The position numbers and the translations under genes are program-made. Below, one piece after another: positions 54,769 through 64,000 of a stretch of 64,000 nucleotides of DNA; position 1 is the first letter of the stretch, and every line of letters starts with the position of its first letter. The notes beneath the pieces were generated by a model that did no database searches, was not told the DNA's origin, and saw nothing but the letters and a program-made list of their open reading frames with translations. Origin of the DNA: Bos javanicus (taxonomy: Eukaryota; Chordata; Mammalia; Artiodactyla; Bovidae); assembly GCF_032452875.1 (NCBI RefSeq), contig NC_083878.1:55620878-55684877 (forward strand), given 5' to 3'.

Positions 54769-56098
54769 TGAAATAGATATACTCCAGTCAAAATCTCCTA
54801 TCATTAAATAGTGTAAGCAGGTCAATTATACTCTGCCATGCATTTAAGCCAACATATTTTACCTAATGTTGAATAATTTGTATCTTTAGACATCTGTCTA
54901 CAGGAATACAAACTGCCCTTTTAAAAAACAGACATGTGTAAACAGGTGAATGTAGGGCATTTTATAGAAGTAAGTTTGCTCACAAGGAGTAAGCAGCTTC
55001 CCAGTGTATTCTTCCTACAGATCTCTGATCATCATCAAACGTAAGAGTCAGTTCCTTCAAAAATGTTTTACTTTTGAAGTGCTCAGATATCAACAGTTTC
55101 TTCAAGTATAAACTGGATCCTTTCAAATAATTCATTGGGGCAGGGGTCCTAAACATTTCATTATGTATATCAATAAGTCCATTAAGGAAGATTCAATTCA
55201 TGCTGAAGCTTTTTGACAGTTCTTCAGTCAATCTAATTAATGTGGGCCATTCATTTGGGCAATTGTGGCAAATATCCCAGTTCAGACCAGTGGTTCTTGG
55301 TTTCAGGTGTGCATCAGAATGACCCCTGCTTGTGAAAACAAACTTTCTGATTTACTAGGACTGGACTGAGAGAGAATTTGCGTTTCTAACAAGTTCTCAG
55401 GTGACTGAGATGTTGTTAGTTGATCACACATTGAAAACCACAGCTGTAGACAACTCTTATATTCTCCTTCCACACATTGCATCTTTAAATTCAATAGAGT
55501 CTTCTGCATCTCCTTCAGTAAACACAGCCCAACAGCAGACACTTTTCCTAGGACTTGTCTCTCTTGCTTTACTGGCTGCCTGAAAGGAAAGGCCATTACT
55601 TTACAATTGATCCTTAATATAGCTTTTTCAGTATTCTTTCTTGCTTGTTAAAGTCACCTTCTCCTTTAAGCCATCACTCTGCACAGTAAAAGGAAATTCT
55701 CTACATTCACTCAACAATGAAGGTAATTTTCTGCCAGGCAGTGAATAAGAAAGGCATGGTTCCCATACTAAGTTGTATTTGCATTGTTTTGCACTGTTCT
55801 AGCTTATAAATGCACAAAAACAAAATACCACAGTAATCATAAGGCTTGTATCTCAAAAATGTTGCATCTTAGATTTAGTTGGCAAAGACAGTATTTGGCA
55901 ATCTGTTGAAAGTGCTGTCTTTCATATAGAAATGAAATGCCAAAAATAAAAGACCTATTTTAATATAACAACTTGAAGGAAAAATTATCAAATGCACAAG
56001 ATCTTTAATAAAAAGAACAGATGCAGGTGGTGATTAACTTTCATAGCTTGCCTTTAACTTCATATTTAAGTTATTCTAATGTAACAATATATAGGACT
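54769..56098. other. CTNNA2: Non-repeat intronic stretch
   Basis: About 1.3 kb with no recognised repeat. The overlapping 60- and 97-codon frames at 55303-55596 have no known product. Confidence 0.35.
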
Positions 56099-56124
56099 TA
56101 ATATATATATTATATATATATATA
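56099..56124. repeat. (TA)n microsatellite
   Basis: Imperfect TA run (atatatatat then tatatatatatata) just before a BovB. Confidence 0.85.
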
Positions 56125-56130
56125 ACTTGA

Positions 56131-56612
56131 CATTACTTTGCCAACAAAGGTTCGTCTAGTCAAGGCTATGGTTTTTCTTGTGGTCATGTATGGATGTGCG
56201 AGTTGGACTGTGAAGAAGGCTGAGAGCCGAAGAATTGATGCTTTTGAACAACTGTGGTGTTGGAGAAGACTCTTGAGAGTCCCTTGGACTGCAAGGAGAT
56301 CCAACCAGTCCATTCTGAAGGAGATCAGCCCTGGGATTTCTTTGGAAGGAATGATGCTAAAGCTGAAACTCCAGTACTTTGGCCACCTCATGTAAAGAAT
56401 TGACTCATTGGAAAAGACTCTAATCCTGGGAGGGATTGGGGGCAGGAAGAGAAGAGGACAACAGAGGATGAGATGGCTGGATGGCATCACTGACTCGATG
56501 GACATGAGTCTCAGTGAACTCCTGGAGTTGGTGATGGATAGGGAGGCCTGGCGTGCTGCAATTCATGGGGTCGCAAAGAGTCGGACACGACTGAGCGACT
56601 GATCTGATCTGA
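56131..56612 (+). mobile_element. BovB 3' part, well preserved
   Basis: One frame runs MPTKVRLVKAMVFLVVMYG to FGHLM with a stop at 56393-56395, then continues in frame after it (MEKTLILGGIGGRKRRG to AKSRTRLSD). An extra codon lies near 56250 (FEQLWCW for FELWCW). Ends in the tandem ctgatctgatctgat tail. Confidence 0.93.
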
Positions 56613-56894
56613 TAAAAAGTAATTACCTGGGACAAGTAATCAAAGAAATAATAGGATAGACAAAAGGTATCATTTTGAAGATTCAGGAACATAATAGATT
56701 TTCCACAGACCAGATAAAAATGTGACTTTGTCTTCAGAAAATAAAACAGTAGACTAATGCGAATTCAACTCTGATTTTAGATATCTTGTATAGAATTGTT
56801 TGTGTTCACAATGCAATGCTTTTTTCATAATTGCATGAAAGTGTGGTTATCATTGTCACTTATTACAGATCCTGTTTTTCCTTTCCTCAAGTTT

Positions 56895-57295
56895 ATGTAA
56901 TTTTATTTCATTCCATTTTTATTGAGATATAATTGACATACAACACTATGTAAGTTTAAGATGTACAGCATAATTATTTGACTTACATACTTTATGAAAT
57001 GTTTACCAAAATAACCTGAATGAACATCCATCATCTCATACAGATTCAAAATTTAAAAAACAGACAAAAAGCTTTTGCCATGTGATGAGAACTCTTAGGA
57101 TTTACTCACGTAACAAATTTCATATACAACATAAGGAAGTGTTAATTATATTTATCATGGTTTATGTTATCCCTGATACTTATTTACATTTTATAATTGG
57201 AATTTTGTACCTTTTGACCATCTTTATCCAATTCCACTGCCCATACCCTACCTCTGGTAACCACAAGTCTGATCTCTTTTTCTATAACTTTTTTT
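56895..57295 (-). mobile_element. Older L1 3' end, reverse orientation
   Basis: 'tttattgagatataattga', 'tttaagatgtacagcataa', 'ttttgaccatctttatcca' are the reverse of an old mammalian L1 3' UTR. Confidence 0.75.
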
Positions 57296-57590
57296 GGTCT
57301 GTTTTTGAAGACACTTTTCCAAAGAATATACACAGATGGCCACAGGCACATTACCACTCAAAAGATGCTCGACATCATTAATCATCAGGGAAATACAAAT
57401 CAACACCACAGTGAGCTATCACTTCACACCTGTCAGAATGGCTGTTATCAGAAAAGACAACATACAAGAATTGAGGAAGATATGGAGGAATGGGAACTCT
57501 CCTGCATTGTTGGTGGGAATATAAATTGGTATAGCCAGTATAGAAAACAGTATGAAGATACTTTCCCTCTAATTTCTTTGCTTCTACAAA
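57296..57590 (+). mobile_element. L1 ORF2 C-terminal relic in the opposite orientation
   Basis: 'cacttttccaaagaatata', 'ctcaaaagatgctcgacat', 'tgttggtgggaatataaat' follow the end of ORF2 in sense (frame SIIREIQINTTVSYHFTPV-like at 57380-57430). Confidence 0.8.
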
Positions 57591-57663
57591 GTTTTATTTC
57601 TCTTGTTAAAAGATAAGACTCAAAAAAAAAATCATACAATTATTCCCAAGGATATGGAACAAT

Positions 57664-58146
57664 ATGGGACTGCCTAGAAGGCAATGGCACCCCACTCCAG
57701 TACTCTTGCCTGGAAAATCCCAGGGATGGAGAAGCCTGGTAGGCTGCAGTCCATGCTGAGGGTCGGACATGACTGAGTGAGTTCACTTTCACTTTTCACT
57801 TTCATGCATTGAAGAAGGAAATGGCAACCCACTCCAGTGTTCTTGCCTGGAGAATCCCAGGGATGGGGGAGCCTGGTAAGCTGCCGTCTATGGGGTCTCA
57901 CAGAGTCGGACACAACTGAAGTAACTTAGCAGCACCAGTTGCTTTCTGGTAAAGAACCCAGCAGCCAATGCAGGAAGTGTGGGCTTGATCTCCTGGTTGG
58001 GAAGATCCCCTGGAGAAGGAGATGACAACGCACTCCAATATTTTTTCCTGGGGAATACCATGGACAGAGGAACCTGGCAGGCTACAGTCTATAGGGTTGC
58101 AAAAAAGAGTTGGACATGACTTAGCAACTAAACAATAGTAACAACA
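57664..58146 (+). mobile_element. Bov-tA SINE, head split by a Bov-A2
   Basis: 'gggactgcct' at 57665 is separated from 'ttctggtaaagaacccagc' at 57943 by the Bov-A2. The body then runs normally to 'gacttagcaactaaacaat'. Confidence 0.85.
57675..57938 (+). mobile_element. Bov-A2 dimeric SINE inside a Bov-tA
   Basis: 'aaggcaatggcaccccact' to 'gtaacttagcagcaccag'. The first unit lacks the 'ggggtcgcaaag' segment (ccatgctgagggtcgg). Confidence 0.9.
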
Positions 58147-58374
58147 TAGGAAAAATTCCATTTTCCTATGTAAACAGTTGTAAATGTAAACAGTTGCTTC
58201 TATAGCAAGAGTATCTCTGTGATTGCTGATTGCAAAACCCATTCTAATTCTAGCTGTTTCTTCAGGTACACAGTAGGGCATTCGACCTGGGACACTTGGA
58301 TGATGTGTCATCCTTGGTCACCATCCATGTGCAAGTTTACTGCTTCTTATATTAAAGGTTTGCTAGTTTGCATT

Positions 58375-58772
58375 TTGGTATAAAGAAGGCTGAACATTTA
58401 CAAATCGATGCTTTCAAAGTGTGGTGCTGAAGAAGACTCTTGAGAGCTCCTTGGATAGCATGGAGATCAAACCAGTCAATCCTAAAGGAAATTAACCCTG
58501 AATATTCATTGGAAGGACAGATGATGAAGCTGAAGCTCCAATATTTGGCCACCTGATGAGAATATCTGACTCCTTAGAAAAGACCCTGATGCTGGGAAAG
58601 ATTAAGATAGGAGGAAAAGAGGGTGACAGAGGATGAGATAGTTGGATGGCACCATCGACTCAATGGACATGAGTTTGAGCAAACTGCAAGAGACAGTGAA
58701 GGACAGGGAGACCTGGTATGCTGCAGTCCATGGTGCCACAGAGAGACAAGACTGAGTTACTGAACAACAAAA
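58375..58772 (+). mobile_element. BovB 3' fragment
   Basis: 'aaagaaggctgaacattta' to 'gagttactgaacaacaaaa'. A missing base near 58545 ('ccaatatttggcc') and other indels mark an older copy. Confidence 0.88.
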
Positions 58773-60114
58773 ATAATTTGGTATCAAAGAAATGGTTCCC
58801 CACATTCCTATGCCTGCTAATCTCCTGACTGACTCCTTCCTGATTTTCTAGTTGTGTTCAACAAAACATCCTGATTATTTGCCTTTTTAAACAATTAAAA
58901 TCTATTTGTCATGTGGATAATTTTGTTTTGGCTAAATATTTTAAAGCCACCAGAGCAGCCTGAACTTTAGACATTCTTTGATAATCAAAAATAGTAATTT
59001 CCTTGAAAAACTCCACATGGCTTTATGCCATAAGCCTGAATGTATTTAATAAAGTGAACAGTGTCTCTGAAGTCAATTTAATGACTCCTCATTGTCTTCC
59101 TGTGTCTGGATATGATCAGATTACCTCCTTTCATTGAATTATGCCACTCTTTAAGCCCAACTCAAAGCTTGTTCCATTACACCTCTATTCTCTTTCCTTG
59201 ATGATTGTGTTTAAAGGTGATCATACTTGTGAAATCAGAAAGAAGTCTATACACAGAGCCCTTACTGAAAGGTAACGGAAGAAGCTGAATTAGTCTAATA
59301 CACCTCTCATAGAAGTGCACACACATGCATATTTTCCTGTTCCTTGGCATTACAATTTGTGACAGCAAGGGAGACCTTGACTCCTTGTTCAGTCCCAGAA
59401 GACACCTGGGTAGAAAGATGATGATGGCCCCAGATGCTCCAGGAGGCCTTGAGTACTTGGTTTGGTTGAGACCAAACGTCCATTGTCTTCAGATCCCTGT
59501 AATGCCCCCCTACTCCAATTACCAGGACTGTGGGGGGTTTAAGTCATAAGAAATGACAAATACTCTCTCACTACATCATCTCTGACAAAATTCAGACTCA
59601 TGTCTCGGATCCAGTACATCCTTTCTCTTTTTGCATTCAGGTAATTTTATCTGGGTATTATGAAATTTTCCTATGGACATGAATGTCCCTTAGTTTTCAA
59701 TGCTTTATTTCTCAAAATAGTACTTATGAAAGAAAAAATATACCAAATATACCATGTAAGTGGTCACCTGTAGAATCTGTATGTCTCAATGAATTACCAA
59801 GTTATTTTTCCTTTTTCCTTTATAGTGGAAAGGACTAATATTCAGAGTAACATACAAACTGATGTTTCTAACATCTATTTATTGTATTTACTATGACATG
59901 TCACTTTTGTATATGTGTCTAGGATATATTTCATTAATACTCTTTTTATATTTTGGGAAAGTGAATTCCATTCAGAGACCTAAACAAAGCAATGAAAAAG
60001 GAGGGAATAGCATTTATAGTTCTTCCATGTTAGCATAATGTCACAATATCACATACTATACAGTGTCACTATATTGTCTAGCAATATACTGATATTTACA
60101 GGATTGCAAAGTGA
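58773..60114. other. CTNNA2: Non-repeat intronic stretch
   Basis: About 1.3 kb; parts of 58960-59230 may be old repeat. A 74-codon frame (59325-59549) has no known product. Confidence 0.35.
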
Positions 60115-60325
60115 CAATGCAATCATTCTCAAATGGTAAAGAATCTGCCTACAATGTGGGAGACCCAGGTTCGATTCCTGGTCAGGAAGATCCCCTGGAG
60201 AAAGAAATAGCTATCCACTCTAGAATTCTTGCCTGGAGAATTCCATGGACAGAGGAGATTGGCAGGCTACAGTCCATGAGGTCACAAAGAGTCAGGCAAG
60301 ACTGAGTGACTAACACTTTCATTTC
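60115..60325 (+). mobile_element. Bov-tA SINE
   Basis: Head 'aaatggtaaagaatctgcc', 'tcaggaagatcccctggag', tail 'gtgactaacactttcattt'. The first bases of the head are altered. Confidence 0.9.
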
Positions 60326-60639
60326 GTGTACCCAAGGTAATGAGAAATGGATATTTGTATCTTCCTCTAAATGCAGGAGACACTTGGGAGTAAGTTCCTA
60401 GCATCCTCATTTTTTTCTTTACATTTCTTTCGTAGATCAATCTGGCCATCCCTAAGGCTCTAAATATCATCTATATCATATCTCCTAAGGTTCTAACTCC
60501 ATCCCTTACCTTGTCTATAATTTCAAATTCTTATTTCCAATTATACTTTTATAACATTATTTTTGTCAGAATCTTAATCTTAATCCCAAACCGAGTTCTC
60601 TATTCCATCCTCTCCCCTACTGCTCAAGTTTAATCCACA
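60326..60639. other. CTNNA2: Intronic stretch, possibly the 5' part of the L2
   Basis: C/T-rich intronic DNA that may belong to the diverged L2 starting near 60640. No other feature seen. Confidence 0.3.
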
Positions 60640-61440
60640 CCTTGTCTTTTTTCAGTAATGGCACAACTATCTCCCTGGCTACTCAAGCCAGATAAATGGG
60701 AAACATCTTTCATTTTTGTCTTTCCCTCCTTCCTTCCATGTTCCATATACATCAGCCTTCTCTTAATCACCACTGCCAACATTTTGAACCATTTCCTCTC
60801 TCACTAAAACCATTCAAAAACTCAAACTGGTGCTTCACCATTTCACCCCCAATACACTTTTCAATGTGGCAGACAATAATCTTCCAGAATTTTAAAGCCT
60901 GTGATGACTGTAATACCTTCTGTTGAACTTAAGGCTGAACTCTTGCTGAGTTCAGCAAGCTTACTGAAGGCTTGCTGACTCCATGATTCGGCTCCTGTTG
61001 CCTCCTTCCACCTCACTTTGTTTCTCTCCATCTTGCTCTAACTCCAGCTATAATGGCCCAATTTCATTTACTAGAGCTCAGCAAAGGCCTTCTTCCTTAA
61101 GACTCTTAGTCCTCAGGCTTTTTTTCTGCCTGAAAAGCAACTCTGTCCCTCTTCTTACCATAATCAGCTCTCTTTCAGTCTAGAAATGACATATGAAAAT
61201 ACAACTCAGGCTGGCCATCCTTGGTCATCCTCTCTGAAATAGTTCTCTCCTCTTATCCAAAACCATAGTACCTTATTCATTCTGTTTACTTTAGATATTA
61301 CCTTATTTTTGTTTACTTGCTTCAAATCTGTCTCTGCCCACTGGATTCATGCTCTTGGAGGGTAGAAGCTAATTCTGCAGGTTAGTCACTATCACCCCTT
61401 CCCAGAAAAATGGTCTGCATATAGTAGGCATTCTAATAAA
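60640..61440 (+). mobile_element. L2 LINE 3' region, about 800 bp
   Basis: 'gtgatgactgtaatacctt', 'cctccttccacctcacttt', 'ctctaactccagctataat', 'cttggagggtagaagctaa' and 'catatagtaggcattctaa' follow the L2 3' region in order. Heavily diverged. Confidence 0.6.
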
Positions 61441-61489
61441 AACAATAAGAATGTTATACAGTAACGAATATGATGATTATAACATCAGT

Positions 61490-61690
61490 ATATTTGCTCT
61501 TACTAAGATATTAACACTGTTATCAGTGTTTTGTGTGTATTAACTCATTTAAAGAGATAAGTACATTGATTATTCCTCTGTGAGCACAGAGTAGTTAAGT
61601 ACTGGCTAAGTCATAAAGTACTGTCTTAGCCACTGGCTAAGCAAGTGGCAGAACAGGGATTCAAATGTTTGTGTTTTGACCCCAAACACC
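61490..61690 (-). mobile_element. MIR SINE
   Basis: 'gtgtgtattaactcattta', 'cacagagtagttaagtact' and 'gcagaacagggattcaaat' follow the MIR in reverse, with a duplicated 'agtactggctaagtcata'-type stretch in the middle. Confidence 0.65.
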
Positions 61691-62044
61691 CAAGCTTGTA
61701 ACTATCCTACTAGGCTACCTATTGAAACATGAGGTCAAACAACAATCAAGGAATCCAAGGATAGTAGAACATATTTAATGAAATATATAAATACAAGACA
61801 CAAGGTTTAACAAAGGTCAAGGAATTTAAAGCCAAAATACATTTAATAGTAATATTTTTTTTTAAAATGGTGAACTTTTTTGATGATTCAGAAGGTGTAC
61901 ATGGGTCATGAAGCATCTCAGCATATCATAATGATTATTAGGCTAAAGAATGTATAATACAAGCCCAGTCTTACTTGATCCTGTGGAATATCCTTTATTT
62001 TTAAAATATCTTGTTCAAGATCCTTCAGTCTGATTTTTACATTG
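61691..62044. other. CTNNA2: AT-rich intronic stretch
   Basis: No repeat or gene recognised. Confidence 0.35.
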
Positions 62045-62260
62045 TGCTAAGTCGCTTAAGTTGTGTCCAACTCTTTGTGACTATGGACTGTAGCCCAACA
62101 GGCTCCTCTGTCCATGAGATTCTTCAGGCAAGAATACTGGAATGGGTTGTCAGGCCCTCCTTCAGGGAATCTTCCCAATCCAGGGATTGAAACCATGTCT
62201 CTTATGTCTCCTGTGTTGGCTGGCAGGTTCTTTACCACTAGCACCACCCAGAAAGCCCAT
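62045..62260 (-). mobile_element. Bov-tA SINE
   Basis: 'tgctaagtcgcttaagttg', 'gtagcccaacaggctcctc', head end 'agcaccacccagaaagccc'. Confidence 0.9.
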
Positions 62261-63404
62261 TTTCATTTTATATGAGTTCAAAAGACAGTGCTAGGTATTT
62301 GACCAAACTAGGCTAAATTTGGAGAAAACAGGAGCATTATTACTCCTGAATAGTTGCAGACTCACAAGCATTAGGACAGCAGGCCTGTTCCCTCAAAAGC
62401 AATCTGGAAAGATACAACATGGTTTTCCATGTCCTCAAACTGATGTCTAATCCTCGGACTCATTGTGGCACTCTTAAAAAACACTATATGACCCCCAAAG
62501 TAGCCATGGATACACTCATCTACTGGCTCATATAGCTACTAAAAGTTATTCCCAACCAGGGTGACCCATGCTTGAGGTATGATAATTTCAAAATCAATTA
62601 GAAAAAGAAAAAAAAAAAAAGGAGGAGGAGGATTGTATTTGTCCTCTGGGTAATTCAGAGAAACCATATTTGGCAACAGCAAGTTGTGAAAACAACATTT
62701 ATCAGCATCAAAACCAGGCTCCAGAGGAGATCTGATTTGGGCTCTCAGATGCTCAGAAGTTGAAGCATGGCAGGTTGTTTGAAAAGATAAAGACTGGACT
62801 CTGCCTGTTTTTATTTCTCCCTACAAACTTTTTCAAGATCTTATCTCATTTCCTTTCCCTCTTTAAAGTGTGGTTTCGATCTTCTTTCCAAAAGAGACAC
62901 AGCTCCCTGGATTTATCACTATTTTTGGCTTCTTAAAAGGTCTTTATGTTTAATCCTCGGGAGTAAACAAACTTCTTCAATATATAGAACCAGATCTTAG
63001 GTTGTTATCTACCCAGAGCACCTGATGGCATTTGTGAGGTGGGGATGGAAAAGGGGACTTAAAAATGATAAACAGCTTAGTTTTCCATGTCATTTTCTAT
63101 AACTAACAATATCATATACAACAATATCCCAAGGAAACATGATTAATCTGTGGTTAAATATTTTAAAATTATTTAGAGTTACAATTGAATAGGAGTTTGA
63201 CCCCATCCATAATCTAGGGACATTTAAGCTTCTATCCCTTTTCCTCTGATTATAAGAGATACTCCATAATAAACTCCATGAGATGGGTTGGTTCTGTCTT
63301 TTAAATAGCTCATATTCATAAGATTTAAAATGTAAAGTATTTTTATTGTTCACAGACTTAATAAATTTTTATTGACTGCCTATTATTCTTCTTATTAGGT
63401 CCTA
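62261..63404. other. CTNNA2: Non-repeat intronic stretch
   Basis: Contains an A-rich then GGA-repeat run at 62600-62632. The 87-codon frame at 63090-63353 has no recognisable product. Confidence 0.35.
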
Positions 63405-63617
63405 TGTTGTTGTTGTTTAGTCGCTAAGTCATGTCCAACTCTCTTTTGTGACCCATGAACTATAGTCCACCAGGTTGCTCTGTCCATGGGATTTTCCAGC
63501 AAGAATACTGGAGTGGGTTGCCATTTCCTTCTCTAAGAGATCTTCCCAATCTAGGGATTGAACCCACATCCCCTTTGGCAGGTGGATTCTTTACCACTGA
63601 GCCACCAGTGAGGCCCA
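63405..63617 (-). mobile_element. Bov-tA SINE
   Basis: 'tgttgttgttgtttagtcg' tail, 'ggttgccatttccttctct', head end 'gagccaccagtgaggccc'. Confidence 0.9.
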
Positions 63618-63783
63618 TACTCAGCAATAAAATAATCAACAGTCATGGCTCAAGCTCTGACTAATAAAACATTTCAGTGAGGACAAGTCACCCTTCTCTG
63701 ATTCTTTAGTGGGAGAACCTGACAAGGGTCATCAAGAAAGTCATCTCTGAAGAAATTATTTTTTTACTGACATCTAAAACATG

Positions 63784-63912
63784 AGAGGACTTCCCTGGTG
63801 GTCCAGTGGTGAAGACTCCACACTTCCATTGCAGGGAGGACACAGGTTCAATCCTTGATCTGGAAGCTAAGATTCCAAACGCTGCATCAAAAGGTCAATA
63901 AACAAATAAATA
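63784..63912 (+). mobile_element. CHR-2-like SINE head
   Basis: 'ggacttccctggtggtcca', 'gtgaagactccacacttcc', 'aggttcaatccttgatctg', and an aaataaatacataaa tail. Confidence 0.78.
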
Positions 63913-64000
63913 CATAAAAACATTAGGAGAAAAAAATATATATCAGGAAAAAGATCAGCATATGACAGGAAAGAGCCTATGGAGGTCAAAGGATTGAAGA

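Larger units (their letters stand above)
23652..64000 (-). other. CTNNA2: CTNNA2 upstream intron, partial (at least 40,349 bp)
   Basis: This is the 5' intron flanking the 167-bp exon; its other end lies beyond the window. I looked for the preceding exon, which should end in the segment before the split glycine (a V-R-K-Q-type stretch), and did not find it. The content is repeats plus non-repetitive intronic DNA, described piece by piece below. Confidence 0.8.

Noticed and set aside
1..64000. CRISPR array, operon, plasmid or phage module
   Set aside because: Repeats are dispersed mammalian SINEs and LINEs, and the genes have introns. Nothing prokaryotic is present.

Overview
The window is vertebrate nuclear DNA from a ruminant, almost certainly a bovid. 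The evidence is the repeat content: BovB (RTE-type) LINEs on both strands, many Bov-tA and dimeric Bov-A2 SINEs, CHR-2-like SINEs, artiodactyl L1 3' ends, and older MIR and L2 copies. I cannot tell cattle from its close relatives by reading alone. Nothing bacterial is present (no operons, no CRISPR), and most open frames of 60-150 codons lie inside repeats.

Two real coding exons are visible, both on the minus strand. They are consecutive internal exons of the alpha-N-catenin gene CTNNA2: a 167-bp exon at 23485-23651 and a 120-bp exon at 5433-5552. They are joined in phase 0 across a 17,932-bp intron. Together they encode about 95 residues of the N-terminal helical domain used for beta-catenin binding and dimerisation. 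The rest is intron: at least 40 kb upstream of the 167-bp exon (23652-64000) and at least 5.4 kb downstream of the 120-bp exon (1-5432). No other CTNNA2 exon was seen.

Layout, left to right. 1-5.2 kb: L1 pieces, including an L1 with an inverted 5' end. 5.2-5.8 kb: the 120-bp exon, squeezed between a BovB and a Bov-tA. 6.5-7.0 kb: a Bov-A2 inside a CHR-2-like SINE. 11.9-14.7 kb: a mariner containing an LTR that contains a BovB. 15.1-16.2 kb: the best-preserved BovB reverse transcriptase. 16.5-17.2 kb: an L2 split by a BovB. 23.5 kb: the 167-bp exon. 26.7 kb: a 33-bp U2 snRNA fragment between perfect 16-bp duplications. 29.1 kb: a 79-bp (TC)n microsatellite. 30.8-32.3 kb: the longest BovB. 41.3 kb: an inverted repeat in old L1. 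44-46 kb: further L1 pieces. 48.2-50.4 kb: a second nested stack (LTR-like sequence, Bov-tA3, BovB). 51.5-52.8 kb: a BovB with target duplication. 56-58 kb: another inverted L1 and a Bov-A2 inside a Bov-tA. 60.6-61.7 kb: L2 and MIR.

The observations most worth checking are four. First, the 167-bp exon starts with a 5'-splice-site-like sequence directly after its acceptor, which is the signature of recursive splicing, and it ends with a weak donor. Second, two ruminant retroelements sit within 31 and about 56 bp of the 120-bp exon. Third, there is the tiny U2 insertion. Fourth, the two nested stacks give a relative dating of mobile-element activity. I found no convincing new gene system. The unexplained non-repeat stretches are candidate conserved non-coding elements only.
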